Below are positions 1-11,872 of a DNA stretch of 64,000 bases, one piece after another. A program made the position numbers and the translations under genes. Each line of letters opens with the position of its first letter. Positions within the stretch are counted from its first letter, which is position 1. The stretch spans positions 11,877,630 through 11,941,629 of the forward strand of contig OZ024898.1 of assembly GCA_964017195.1 (NCBI GenBank), in the 5' to 3' direction. The notes below the pieces were generated by a model that saw only the letters and a program-made list of their open reading frames with translations, did not search any database and had not been told where the DNA came from. Source of the DNA: Siderastrea radians. Lineage: Eukaryota > Cnidaria > Anthozoa > Scleractinia > Rhizangiidae.

Positions 1-190
1 TGTTGTCGGTCCCGTGCTGCAAACTGGGTCGGCACAACGCTTGAGTTCGCTGTATTTCGCAGCGGTCCCGATCTCAAATATAGCAGAGCTGGTGCCTTCT
101 GGTTTTTTCTGTCCACAGCCATGGTTTCTGCGGCCGTCCGAACACATTTTCTCATTTTTTTTATCCTAATTAACACAGTAACTTGCGTAA
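1..190 (+). repeat. partial copy of the tRNA-promoter repeat family
   Basis: This stretch resembles the middle of the repeats at 18161-18960 and 24755-25599: it shares a 'tcggcacaacgcttgagttcg' type block, then 'atagcagagct', 'tttttctgtccaca' and 'ccatggttt'. It is cut off by the window edge on the left and by an inserted TIR element on the right. It is non-coding. Confidence 0.6.
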
Positions 191-665
191 TGTACCGGTC
201 AAATTGAAGCTTCAACATCCCCCCCCCCGGGCAAACCCCGGGCATTTGACTGTGCATCGTGCCCAGGAGGAGGGATTTGAACGTTGCCTTGGAAGGGTGG
301 GGAATTTGAACCAGATTTATCTCTTGTTCTAGCGTAATATGCCCGTGAGTTTTTTCGCTTTTTCCGGGTTTGACGCATTTCTAAGGTAGAATTTCACCTT
401 TGTTAGTGCATACCGCTCTCAAAACGGTGTTTAAAAGAAGTTTGGAGGTGTCATTACGGCATATCTCTCTCTGAAAAGCGTGAACAGTGTTTGATCGAAG
501 ATGAAATTTGTCTTTTAGGAGAGGTATTTCAGTACTAATGGGTGGGGCATTTGAACGGCTTTTTTGCCCCGAGGGGAGGGAATTTGAACAAGCCAATCTT
601 CAAAAGTTCAAATGCCCGGGGGGTTGCCCGGGTGGGGATGTTAAAGCTTCAATTTGACTGGTACA
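191..665. mobile_element. TIR element (475 bp) with TAA target-site duplication
   Basis: The ends are inverted repeats of about 32 bp. The left end starts TGTACCGGTCAAATTG; the reverse complement of the right end starts TGTACCAGTCAAATTG, and both continue to 'AACATCCCC'. TAA sits directly outside both ends (188-190 and 666-668). A 3-bp TWA duplication with a short body and no transposase fits a PIF/Harbinger-type MITE; that class call is inference. The internal C-rich and G-rich blocks near the ends extend the inverted pairing. Confidence 0.7.
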
Positions 666-668
666 TAA

Positions 669-1104
669 CTCGCGTGACATCGAATCCACTCGAAGTACAT
701 CACTTGAATTCGCAGCATTTGGCAATGGTTTGGACATCAAACATGGCAGAGCTAGTGCCTTCCGGTATTTTCTGTCTAAAACCATGGTTTTTGCAGCGGA
801 CCGTACACAGTTCCCTAAAAAAAACACCGGTGTTTATCAGTCAATCCAGCTGCAATCAATAAACAACTGTTTAAGTATTAAAATTATTCTTAGTTTGACA
901 ACTTAGCACAAGTTGTGTAGTGGTAAGCATTTTCCCTTTTCATGCCGGCGGTTTTGGCGGCTCGTCGGTTCGACCCTCGGGGGAGCAGATTTTTTTTTCT
1001 TTTTCGTTTTTTTTTTTTGGTAATTACTTTTAAAAAATGAATGACTTCCAGCAATCAAAAAAAAAGTGGGGCTCCGCTTTTAGGCTTGGCTAAATCTATA
1101 TATT
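669..1104 (+). repeat. SINE-like repeat with internal pol III-type promoter boxes
   Basis: This copy contains an A-box-like 'tagtggtaagc' near 918 and a B-box-like 'cggttcgaccctc' near 965, spaced as in a tRNA. It ends with poly-T/poly-A tracts and the family tail 'ctccgcttttaggcttggc'. The same tail and boxes occur at 18161-18960 and 24755-25599. A tRNA-derived SINE or a composite carrying one is the likeliest reading. Confidence 0.55.
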
Positions 1105-1122
1105 GTTTTGTTTTTACCTAAG

Positions 1123-4100
1123 ACTACAAAACTGAGGGAAGTTCTTCTGGCGTATAGTTGGCACAATCCTGATGTAGGCTATTGTCAGGTGAGGATAAAA
1201 AATTTTATCCTTTATATTCCAGAGATGAAAATCTGAGATTACCAATTTGCTTGTGCCGTATATTTTCAATTTCTCCTATACCTGGGTAAAAATGAATGAA
1301 CGCACTTCAGGATTTCATTCCAGTGCTCTAAAGTCAGCACCAAACTGTACAGTATAGTAGACAGCACCACAGGGAAGTACTGCTCAGTAGCTTTCATTTG
1401 AATGGTCACCCTTTAGGATTTTACCCTCAAACTCAAAAGTTAGAACCACCTTGTACAGCATAATAGCACCACAGTAAAGCACTGCTCAGTAGCTTTCATT
1501 TTAGCTGTCACACTCCAGGATTACATCCACAGACGTAAAGTAAAACCACCTTGTATTGCGTACTAAAGAACAACGGAGAAAATTGTTGCCTGCGAATACA
1601 GCCGACCCTAATCGCTCCCCGCCGCTAGGGACGGTACGCGAAACGTAACTGTCGCGTAACGTCCCTAGCGGCGGGGAGCGATGATAGGCGGCTGTATTCG
1701 CAGGCTAAGAAAATTGCTGCTCAGGTATCTTATATCTAACCTCTGTTCACTGTATGATGAAGAAAAAAAAAACGCCATGACAATGAAAAAAATGATCACT
1801 GGGGTTGAAATGCCGGTCTGGATGAATAAACAAATTCTCCCATATTGCACCACAAGAAGTATATGGAGGCCAGTGAGGAGAATATGCGTGTTGATATTTG
1901 AGCTTAAAGGGTTAACGCTACCTTCTATTTCACAGGGATTAAACCGGCTGGTTGCCATAGCTCTACTTTATCTGGACGAGGAAGAGTCGTTTTGGTGAGT
2001 GCCTCATGCTTTACGCTAATCTCTCTATACGTTAAAGATCCTCGCAAATGTGATGTAATCTATAGCGTAATCAGTTTTCCTAGTTATCCTTGCGGGTTGA
2101 CTTACTTACCATGTGCTGGTGTTTATATAAGCAGCTTGATTAGAACTTTTTTTTTTTGTTTTACTAAACCAGCTAAATAATATGGTAGCAACGATTTTAG
2201 CAACTTCAACACTTGCAAAGGAAGCATGAGAAAATTCGGGTTTGAATGGGAGTCAAACTCATGACCCTGCAATACTGGCTCAGTAATCACAGCGGTCAAA
2301 CGTACGACGCGTGTGCAATTCCCGCCATAATTTTGAAAAGAAAAATACAGAAAAATATGGCGAATTTTACCTAAACCGCAAAAACTCAACGCTGTTTCTG
2401 AAAACTTACGTTTTTTACGTTGGCTATGTGTTTAAAGTGACATGCGTGTCATCCACAAGTTTGCTCGGCGCCAAATTCAGTTTCTCGGGACATTTTATGC
2501 ATCGTTTTCATACGTTTAATGTCCGATTGCCGTATTACAAGTGATACTTCGAAGTCCTTCAAGTCCGAAGAACTGTCCAATCTATATGAATACATAATGT
2601 GCATAACATAATGTTCCCGCCACTCGTGAGTCCCGGATATGTATCCAGGCCCTCGCATGCAGTCACGCCGTTACAATACGTACTTCACGTTCGCAAGCGT
2701 TTGAACTGATTCAAACGTCAAGGTTATGAAAAACCTGAGGTTACGTGGCTTTTTGCGTTTGACCGCTGTGAGACTTTAATCAATACTTTTAAGTTGTTAA
2801 AACAACTATGCTTTCAAACCAACTGCAAAGCTTTTCAAGTCTCAATCTCGTAACCAGACTCCTCAGGCTTCACTCAGCGGGTGGTCGCCAGGAGAGATTC
2901 TGGGGTAATAGAAAAAATTGATTCTTTTATTGGCTGTTCACTGTAACAAAACTAAGAACAGTTAACCGCAGGATTTATGCGGTAAAAATTACAGTACTCC
3001 AGTGTCTCTCCGCTTACCAAGACGCTTTAGGACTCTGGGAAGGAGTTTGTTCATGTCTGGGTCAAAAGTATACCTGCGGACGAAGAGTGAGTGAAATGGT
3101 TGTATATGTAAACTCACTTTCGGTCAAATAAACAAACAACTTTATTTAAAAAGTGTTCTAAGGTTTAAGCCTCATGCGTGATCTTCAGGTTAAAGACTTA
3201 TGCGTGAACAATCTGTAAATATACTTTCAAACGGCAAGCTGAAGTTGCATAGTGTGCACACGGCAACTTGAGTTTACCGACGCGTGTTTGTAAGCTTCAG
3301 TTGTCCTTTTAAGGCCCTTTTAACTTCACGTGACAAATCCTTGTGTGACGGACCTCTCGCCGCAGGGATTGCGTACGAAATTCCTGCTACGTCGAAAATA
3401 TGGAAAAATTGGGACTTGTTCCCCCTACTGTGGTAGTAAAGATCTTTCTGTGTGTTTTGCCGACTTTTACCTGTAGTAGAACTCCGCTTTGGAGTGGTAC
3501 GAGAGTGGTGCGTCATCGTAAATATGGCGAAATCGTAGCCTGTTCCTGGCTCTCAGATAGTAGGGACGACAAAAATGAGAAAGAGACCTCAAAATTAAGA
3601 CGCGTGTGATCTGGGGAGAAAGAAGGCGCAGGCGTTTTATTTTAGGCTCTGCTTTCTTTTAGTATTTCGCCTTTCCTTCTATTTTGGAGCCTGGAGCAGG
3701 CTAGCAAAATCGGGACTTACACTCTCGACTGCAGCAGTAAAAGTTCTTCTGTTTGGTATGTCTCCGTGAATTCTTAACTTTCACCTGCAGTACAATTACC
3801 CATCAATGAAAACCCGTGCAACCACGTCACGAGTTAGGAAAGGTGTGCGCTTATTTAAACAAAAGTTTAGATGAGGTTCAACAAAACCGCCGTCTAAATC
3901 TATTTCAATCTGGCTAATCCGAATATTCAAGCGTTGCTTACCGTCATTAATGTCGAGCAGGAATATTGCGCAAACTACAAGAACATTTACCTCCTTAAAA
4001 TAACCCATTTTTTAACAGGTGTAGAGGTTGCTTAGTTGCCTTTTACCACGGTCTAAGTTAGAATCCGTTTAACTAATTCGTCTGTAGTGTTTCTGTCACT

Positions 4101-7100
4101 TGAAACGCTATTAAATGTCTGCTGCAGAAACGGTGTCCGCTTATAGGAGGTCAAAGATGTAGTGTTTGTATGTCGCTTTGACCACGACTGAGTGCCCGTT
4201 TAACCCTTTTACTCCCAGAGTCAATCATGGAGACATTAAGGTGATTCTAACTCCTGAGTCTGTGGATGAAATCCTATGGTGTGACCATTCAAATGAAACC
4301 TCGTCAGCAGTACTTTCACATGGTACTATTTATATTTGTTTTTACAAAATGAAATTTGAGATTAGTCTTGAATTTTGATTTTAGGCACTCTTGGGAGTGA
4401 AAGAGTTGAGAGAGGTGTCCGCCCACCGGCATCCTTTAGCAGAGTTTTGACTGTGGTTTTTTACGTTTCAGGTGCCTTGTAGCCATTGTTGAACATCTCA
4501 TTCCAAAGGATTACTACTCGAAAACACTCGTGGCATCTCAAGCGGATCAGAGGGTGCTCAGAGACCTACTCGCTGATAAACTTCCAAGACTCCACGCTCA
4601 CTTTGAGGCTCTCAAGTATGGAATACATATTTTATTTTTATTTTATAAGCTTCGCCGAAGAAAACAAACATACAACTTAACTAAACTAAAGAAGGGGGTT
4701 GGCAGGGACACCGCAACAGCTGAGGCCAATTACAGCGGGCCCCGGGAAAATAAAAAGAGTAAGAAATATTAAGAATGGAGATACGATTATTAGCGAACAC
4801 AAGTAAAATTAAATAATTTATTCAATATTTTTACAGATAATGCTTGCAGACATTTTTTATTTCCACTTGCCAAAGTTAGGGTTGGATAAGGTGGCGTAGT
4901 GTAGGACAAGGGAAGGGTAGGCTAGGTTAGGTTGGGCTAGGCTAGGCTAGGCGAGGGGAGGCGAGGCGAGTAGTGTAGGGCAAGGATAAAGTAGGCTAGG
5001 TTAGGTTAGGTTAAGTTAGGTTAGGTAAGGTCAGGTTAGGTTAGGTTAGATTAGGCTAGGCTAGGCTAGGCTAGGCGAGATATCTGCCGTCAGATATCAC
5101 GTTCTTGGTTCTGCCGCTGCTTCCAAGTCATTAGGGTTGATATTAGAGAAGGCAGATACCCGTATCTTTTCAAAATTAAAAGTGAAACGGGTTCAAAGAA
5201 ACCAACAAAGGCTGGTCTTAACTAGACTGCTGAGCGCGAGTTTAACGTTCATTGTATATTGACGGAGTTGGTAAGAGAACAAGTATTTCTCAGTGCAGAC
5301 TGATCAAGCTACAACAGCCGACACAAGCCTTGGTCACTTAAAAATGTTATTTGATTTCACTGTGGGGCAACTTATAGTAACCCCCCCCCCCCTCCACAAT
5401 CCTGGATCCTTGGTCGGGATCCACCATTTATTACTTTTCTCAGTGACTTGTCCTAACAATCCTCTCTGTGGCTTTTGTTTATTTGACAGTGTGGACTTGT
5501 CCCTTGTGTCCTTCAACTGGTTTTTAACGGTTTTTGTGGACAATTTTCCAACACAGGTATGCATACTTAAATGCTCATGAGTAATATTATGAAATAAATT
5601 AGAGAAACTTCAAGAACGTCAGAATATGCATCTTATTCGATGTTTTAACATATAGTACGCGCAGATATGTTGCGAGTTACGTAGTATGCGAGCAATGAGC
5701 AAAATGTCCGGGCGTATTGTATGTTAAGCCATCGAATAAGAGATTTATTATTCCACTTGAAAAAATCACGTCAAAATTTGTTTTTTCCAGTCCTTGGGCC
5801 AGAAAACCTGTGAAACTTGGATTTTGCAGTGCAGTGCATAATTTTACTGTGTAAATCCGTGGCATATTGTGCGTGTTATCTTGACCTTATATGGTAAAAT
5901 GGCGCAAGAGGGGAATAATAAAAGGAGTTATTCATTGGCAAAATGTATAATATGGCTGAGTATAATATTTCTTGCTACAAATAGCGACACGTAAACAGTC
6001 GACCTCATCGCCTGATGAAGACTTTTTAAAGCAGTATTGCAGTCGAAACGTCGCAATCAACAACTCAAAGGGATTCCATCGTGAGACAAACGAATAGACG
6101 TTCATCTTTCCTTGTTGTTGTTTTTGTTTTGATTTTGGAGCCAAGTGGTTAGACTTGGTACCCACTAGTGACATAATGATAATCCTTAACATAAATGTAA
6201 GCTTCTTATGAACAGGTATCTCTAGGGCGACATAATCACAACCACAGACATAATCTTAATCATAAGAAAATGATCGATCATTTCTTATGGTTATGTTTTC
6301 AGGCGTTCCCACTCGGGCACAAGCGACATAAACGGCATAATGTTTCTGCTTATGATTGTGACTGTGATCGTCATGTCGCTGATGGGTACGGAGTCCTAGG
6401 GCGCTGGACTGGGACAGGTTCAAAGTCCCATCCTGATCACTAGCTGAAGTTGTTTCACAGTAGACCTGAGTTTACAGTGCAACTAAGAAAATCGTGAACG
6501 CTAGAAACATTTCTGGAATGTTTATTGTGCTGGGCAATGAAACCAACCAGACACGAGCAATAATGGTAATTATTTTTTAAAAATTTGTGGTATGTGGGTT
6601 TTTTCTTGTGGTATAATCTCACGTCTGGTTGCTCGCGGCACAATGAACATTCCAAAAATAATTCTTAGTGTTCATTACTTTCTTATTGGCACTGTAACTC
6701 CTAAGCCACGCTTGTAAATAGCCAATTATTTACACTCGTTTTGGTGCGTATTTACTCTCTGAAATGCTGTCAGGGTAATTTATATACATCATCCATCGGG
6801 CAGTATGTATATGGCTTTTTACTTAATGTCAATATTTAGGCGGTGTGCATTCAAATCACAAAAGTAGTTTTCAGATTGATCCTGAATGAGAAGAGTAAAA
6901 ACAGTAAATAAAATGTTAGAGTATACGCTAAATACAATTGTATATTAAAACTCTGTTTACCTAACTTATGCCCCATTCACACCAGCAAAACATGTTTAAT
7001 TAAATCAGGTTTAACAAAATGAAATTCAGCAACAGAAAGCTGAATGACTAGTTTAAACAAAGACTTCAAGTGAGCTTTTACTTGTTTTTTCATTTGCTCT

Positions 7101-10100
7101 AAATTCGCAGTAGAAAAAGATCAGCAAACAACTTTTATAAAGAAAACAATTTTAAACCTTGTTTAATTAAACAGCTTTTAAACGTGTTTAAGCTTTGGTG
7201 TGAATGGGGCATTAGTCTAACTAAAAAGGGAAAAAAACTATGTACAATACAAAAAGGTCATACAGTGTGAAATATAAAAACCTTACAGGATGGAAATTGT
7301 GTATAAAATTAACAAAGTAGCTAATCTAATTTGCTTTTAAATAATGATAGTGATTTAGCCTTAAAAAAAGTCATGGTGTAAATTATTCAAGTCGTTCGCG
7401 GCATGTTGTGGATATACTATTTCAAAAAACACTGTAAATTCAAAAGTTCTGTTTTAGCCCCCAAAATGGGGCCGTTTCGGAGAGTAAAATACAGTACTAT
7501 TTTGGGGCTAACTTGGCTCTCCTAATTAAGGCCACAATAGTGCTATTTACAGGGGCTGGACTGGAACCAAAGGGTCAAATTTGGTTCCATTGTGGGCTGT
7601 TTACTATTTCTGATTGGGGCGTTTTGCCCCAGCTGTTACCGAAATAGCTCCACAGTGGGACAAATCAGCCCCAGGGGCGTCAGGGCTAATTTGACATTTT
7701 GGGGATGAAACAGATCTTTTTAATTTATAGCGCAGGCCACTTGTTAATCCCATATTGGATATTTTTTTATTACAGACAACACTTCGCGTCTGGGATACGT
7801 TTCTTTTCGAAGGAAACAAGGTTAGTCCTATCACAACCTGCTTCGAGGGTTTTTTCCGGGCACCCTGGTTTTCCTCCTCCATAATTTAAAAACTGTTGCT
7901 TAAAAATTTCAATTTCTCCAAACTCCGAGGACCACGGGTTTACCAATCCTGTTTCCGAAAGCTTTTCTACAGGAACTGTGTGGCGGTGATTGTGCTAAAA
8001 GGAAACACGATTATTGAATGCGACCCGTTTTTTAGTTAGTTGCTTTTGTGACATTTTACTTTCAGTATTTGTTATTCGGATGATGAGGCAAGTTCAAAGA
8101 GATGTAACCACGCTCTATGGCGTGGCGTGGCGTGGCTGCGGTCACATTTGAGTACATGTATCTTTCGGCTTTAAGTAAACTGGTGTTTGCTTCGGCGTTA
8201 CATTTCTTAACCATGCTACCTACCGAGCGTGGTTTATACTGTGGATAAATGTTTTTGAACTTGGAATTGCCCTATCATCCAAGCAACAAACACTGAAATG
8301 TAAAATGAATCCACATGAAATTATCGTCTTTCCTTTCTTATTTTTGTCCTGAACTGAACACTGGTACGACCGTGTCCTATACTGTTAGGTATTGTAGTAT
8401 TTGTATTGGTAACCTGAAGGATCTGTCGTGTCTAAATGAAGATGCTGGTGTCTATAAGTGTTAATACTGAGGTACTCGCAGGATTCTGTATGGTATTAGA
8501 ATGTAGCAATGTTGGTTTATGGAAGGAAGACTGCCAGAGAAGCTAGAACGAACATAAAAGTCAAGCCACTGATACCGAGTCTAAGATTCCAACCTGATCA
8601 CTTAAGTGGAACTGTTCAATTTGATATAAACTAAGACCGTTTAAGGACGGTGCCTCCTAATACCGAGGTATTTTTGCAAAGGTTATGACTATGGGGAAAA
8701 AGTAGATCATAGCAAGGGTTATTGGAATCTGAAAAGAAAAATGTGGGTAACCACGCATTTTTTCAGAGATAATTAAACAACTATAATTCCAAAAACAATT
8801 TCTTTCAAAATTTAAGCTCAATTATCTCTGAAAATGCGTGGTTATCCCCAATTTTCTTTTTTGGATTCTGATAGCCCTCGCTAAGTCCTGCCTTTTTAGC
8901 AAAGCCGGTCATAAACCGCGCCAAAATACCTTTGTATTAGTAGGCAAATTCCTTAAGAAACTTCAGTATCTCGGTCCAGACCCGAGATGCGCAGAACGAA
9001 TGCGCAGTAACAAAAGGAGGCACCTTCCTTAAGGTAAATTGGCTATGGTAAAGAGATCCAGAATCTGGCGTTTCGAGTGTTTGCCCCCCGAAACTCGGGG
9101 GTTATGGGTTGTGTGTGGTTTATATAGTATTTGTTAAGGGGCAAGGAACTACTGTTTTCGTGGAGACGTTGAAACATGAATGAATTCGCTGAATGAAAAG
9201 CGTTTGTTGATTCCATGGGAATTAAGAGTGCCGATTTGAAAGATTAATTTTTGTTTTTACGGCTGCCCGTGTTGTGTAATTTGATATTTAATAAAGTAGA
9301 ATGTAACCGCTCTGACCATTGCATCACCTAATCTCTGCTCCATGCTGTTATGCCTGTGTGGCAAAGAGGAATCAGGTGTAAGGTTTGTTGTTCTCTTTTT
9401 TGCCAGGTCCTGTTTCGTTTCGCGCTTGCAGTCTTCAAGAGCAGCGAAGAACAACTCCTGAAGTGCGAAGACCACATGAGTATTTTTAACTTCCTGAGGC
9501 AGATGCCCGAAAAAATCACTGACGCTCACAGCTTATCTCAGGTTAGTTATTTAGATCCGAATCTCTCTTCTTTTGAATGCGTACCGCACCTCCCGCTGCA
9601 CTGCATTTCAGCATCGTAATAAAATCGCTGAAAAATCGCAGCGAAATTGGCGGTAGCCTTATGCACATAGCATTGGAAATTGTACAAAGAGCACTTTTCC
9701 GTTGAGCGTCGTAAAACCAAAACCAAAGTACTTTCTGTGACTACTGAATCACAGAACACACAAGCAACATGATGAGTCAATCAGAACGCGTAGCAAAACA
9801 TGCAATCTACGTCAGGCGCGGGAAAGCTCGTACGTGCAAGTCACGATTGGTTTTTGTTTTGCTTCTGATTGGTTGAAAAAGTGGCGCGAGCTTTTTTAAC
9901 CAATCACATTGTAATGTAAAACCAAAGCAAACACAAATTACTTTGGACACTCAATTAAAAACCGCTCCAAACTGACCGCAAAAATCATATCAGTAATCAC
10001 CATTGTAAAAGGCCGTTTAAGTTCTAATGGTGGATCCTGTAAACCGCTCCTAATGTTAGTCATTGACCAAGGTACTTAGTGAGGAATAAGGGGCAAGAAG

Positions 10101-11872
10101 AATCGAGACTTTGATCCTTGGTGAAAGGGAGCGGCCAATGTTGCCTCCTTCCCCTCCTCAAGCCTCACAAGGCCCGCTTACCTCGCCGATTCTTCTGGCT
10201 TCTGTTTCCCAACTAAAGAATATTCACAGGCTACCCACAGTTGAGGTTTAAGACGGAATCCATCAGGAAATTGAGTAACCAGCGGACAAAAACCTTGTAC
10301 CAGAATAATTTAAAGTGTATCGCATTCTTTTTTGCACTTTTTAAGAGCTATAGACGTAATTAGTTATCTGTAATAACACCAAAGACAATTTTTTTATGGG
10401 AGCCCGTGAAATTAAATGTCAAATTTCACAGGAATTGTGTAAACACGGGTAGATTAGGTGAATTTTTATGCGTAAGATTTCATTTTGTGAAATTTGAAAT
10501 TTATTTTCTCGGGCTCCCATACGAAATTGTCTTTGGGGTTATTACAGATAACAAATTACATCCATAGCTCTCAAAAAATGTAAAAAAAGAATGCGATATG
10601 CTTTAAATTATTCTGGTACAAGGTTTTTGTCCACTGAAAATTAAAATTACTCAATTTCCTAATGGATTCCGTCTTAAAGCCAATGTTTAAGGGTTTCTGT
10701 CACCTATTTGGTGGATTAACCCTTTAAGCCCCAATATTAAAATGCATATTCTCCTTACTATTCTCCATACATTTCTTATGGAACTGGTAAAAAGAATTTG
10801 TCTAAATATCAAGACATCTTATCCTTGGTGATCACTTTCTTTATTCTCATCACTTGAATGTTTGAACAAGTATTGATAATGTAAAGAGAATTTCATTTTC
10901 GCCATTGTTAGGGCTTAAAGTGTTAAACGAGAGCTAAAAAGAGCTAAAAAGACAGGAAATCCAACAGTAATGGTTCAGTTTTGTCTACGAGTTTTCTGAA
11001 CTATAATTGAGTGTGTTGGGCTGCGGATGGCTGGGATGGAAGCACGTTTCTGGGGAAACCCCCCACCTACCCCTCCCCTAACTCAACATTTTGCTCTAAG
11101 TGATAATAAGTAAAAAATCTTGGGTTAGAGGAGGGGTAGGTGGGGCTTTCCCAGAAACGTGGAATGATCCCGAGTTTGTTCCTTGCTTTTTGACAAAATC
11201 ATCAGGACCTGGTTATGAATTGTTTTCTCCCTTTGGAAGAAAACAACATCTGGTTTATTTTTCTTGATGTGCTACAGGCATTTCGTGTACCAGAAAAGGT
11301 ATTTAGTTTGAATTTCCGGAACATTTTTTCACTCGCAAACGTAAAAATCCCCGAGACATAGCCCCTATAACGTAGCAGTGAAACCCGTGGTAACATTTTA
11401 TAATAAACAACCTATATTCCCTTGTTGTGTATCCTTCACTGAATAAACCTTTGCGTAATTCTATATATGGCTTTGTATTTTTTCGTCAGATTGCCTTTCA
11501 GGTTCTTAACCCTTTCCCGATGAAAATGATTCGAACAAAGCGAGCGTATCACTTGGATATTGTCAAGGTATGACTGGGCTTATCTTGTGTTCTAACGTGA
11601 AAAGGAAAAACATGAGAAGGACAGTGGGAAGGGAGGGTCCTGTCGTCCCCCGCGTACCCCCCCCCCCCTTTCAGAAATTTTGTTCAAATTTTGTGCACTT
11701 GATTTTGGTTAGGTACTTAAAATGGTGCAAAGGTGCTATAATCAAACAAATAATATCTTCCGTGTCATTTCAGCGTGAACTGGCCGAGTTGGACAAATTA
11801 CGCGAGGATTATGTCATAAGCAAAGCGGACGAGCCTGAGTCCAGGGAAGGCGACATGCTCGGTGAAGACTGA
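1123..11872 (+). CDS. TBC1D2: TBC1D2-type Rab GTPase-activating protein, C-terminal exons (5' part outside window)
   Basis: Eight exons with GT-AG junctions and matching phases: 1123-1188, 1936-1994, 4472-4615, 5490-5556, 7776-7820, 9407-9541, 11490-11567 and 11774-11872 (TGA stop). Joined, they give about 212 residues matching the second half of the TBC domain and the tail of TBC1D2/TBC1D2B (Armus). Landmarks are AYSWHNPDVGYCQ|GLNRL (the YCQ glutamine finger, split by an intron), CLVAIVEHLIPKDYYSK, VDLSLVSFNWFLTVF, LRVWDTFLFEG and a final RELAELDKLREDYV coiled segment. In this family the TBC domain stimulates GTP hydrolysis by Rab7-class GTPases on endosomes. The arginine finger, PH domain and coiled coil should lie upstream of the window; I found no exon in 1-1122. 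TBC1D2 and TBC1D2B cannot be separated from this part. No clear polyadenylation signal follows closely. Confidence 0.93.
1310..1575 (-). repeat. 106-bp satellite, about 2.5 units, in TBC1D2 intron
   Basis: This is the reverse-complement orientation of the unit that forms the array at 33110-34340: 'gctcagtagctttcatttg', 'tggtcac' and 'aagttagaaccaccttgtac' recur at about 106-bp spacing. It is non-coding and lies between coding exons 1123-1188 and 1936-1994. Confidence 0.7.
1588..1705. mobile_element. short TIR element (118 bp hairpin)
   Basis: The two ends pair over about 45 bp: the left starts GCCTGCGAATACAGCC and runs to GCCGCTAGGGACG, and the right end is its near-perfect reverse complement. 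Similar 'AGAAAATTG' strings flank both sides and may be a target-site duplication. A related copy lies at 57511-57607 inside the P450 pseudogene. Confidence 0.7.
1995..4471. other. TBC1D2 intron, repeat-bearing
   Basis: This is a single intron between exons ending at 1994 and starting at 4472. It holds one diverged + orientation unit of the 106-bp satellite near 4235-4400 and a weak reverse-strand tRNA-like stretch near 2230-2320. I see no coding sequence in the rest. Confidence 0.6.
4905..5085 (+). repeat. degenerate (TTAGG/CTAGG)n minisatellite in TBC1D2 intron
   Basis: This is a run of GGTTA, GGCTA and GGCGA pentamers with few interruptions, about 180 bp. It resembles a degenerate telomere-type pentamer, although the usual cnidarian telomere unit is TTAGGG, so it need not be telomeric. 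It lies in the intron between exons 4472-4615 and 5490-5556. Confidence 0.75.
6215..6400. mobile_element. diverged inverted-repeat element, intronic
   Basis: The left part 'gcgacataatcacaacc...aatcataag' pairs imperfectly with the right part 'cttatgattgtgactgtgat...atgtcgc'. A central palindrome 'atgatcgatcat' sits near 6269. It is followed by a tRNA-like 'gcgctggactgggacaggttcaa' string near 6400. An old MITE is the likely origin. Confidence 0.45.
6969..7211. mobile_element. TIR element (243 bp) with TTA target-site duplication
   Basis: The ends are perfect inverted repeats starting TGCCCCATTCACACC (left), with the right end closing in GGTGTGAATGGGGCA. TTA is present on both outer sides (6966-6968, 7212-7214). 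The body is AT-rich and has no ORF. The 3-bp TTA duplication points to a PIF/Harbinger-type non-autonomous element. It lies within the TBC1D2 intron 5557-7775. Confidence 0.8.
8641..9032. mobile_element. TIR element (about 390 bp) with long internal hairpin
   Basis: The left end TTAAGGACGGTGCCTCCT pairs with the right end, whose reverse complement starts TTAAGGAAGGTGCCTCC. Further inside, 'aaccacgcattttttcagag' near 8750 pairs with 'ctctgaaaatgcgtggtt' near 8824. It lies in the TBC1D2 intron 7821-9406 and has no coding capacity. Confidence 0.7.
10247..10678. mobile_element. foldback/MITE element (about 430 bp)
   Basis: Arms of about 170-180 bp are near-perfect inverted repeats. They include TTTAAGACGGAATCCAT at the tips, GGAAATTGAGTAA, 'caaaaaccttgtaccag' and 'cccatacgaaattgtctttg' against its mirror. 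Almost the whole element can fold into one hairpin. No ORF. Confidence 0.75.
11042..11162. mobile_element. short TIR hairpin element (121 bp)
   Basis: The left arm 'cacgtttctggggaaaccc...ctacccctcc' pairs with the right arm 'ggaggggtagg...tttcccagaaacgtg'. Arms are about 45 bp around a 30-bp loop. It is a MITE-like element in the TBC1D2 intron. Confidence 0.65.

Larger units (their letters stand above)
9542..11489. other. TBC1D2 intron carrying two foldback elements
   Basis: This intron separates the exon ending at 9541 from the one starting at 11490. It contains the hairpin elements at 10247-10678 and 11042-11162, listed separately. The remainder shows no coding sequence that I can support. 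Confidence 0.6.
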
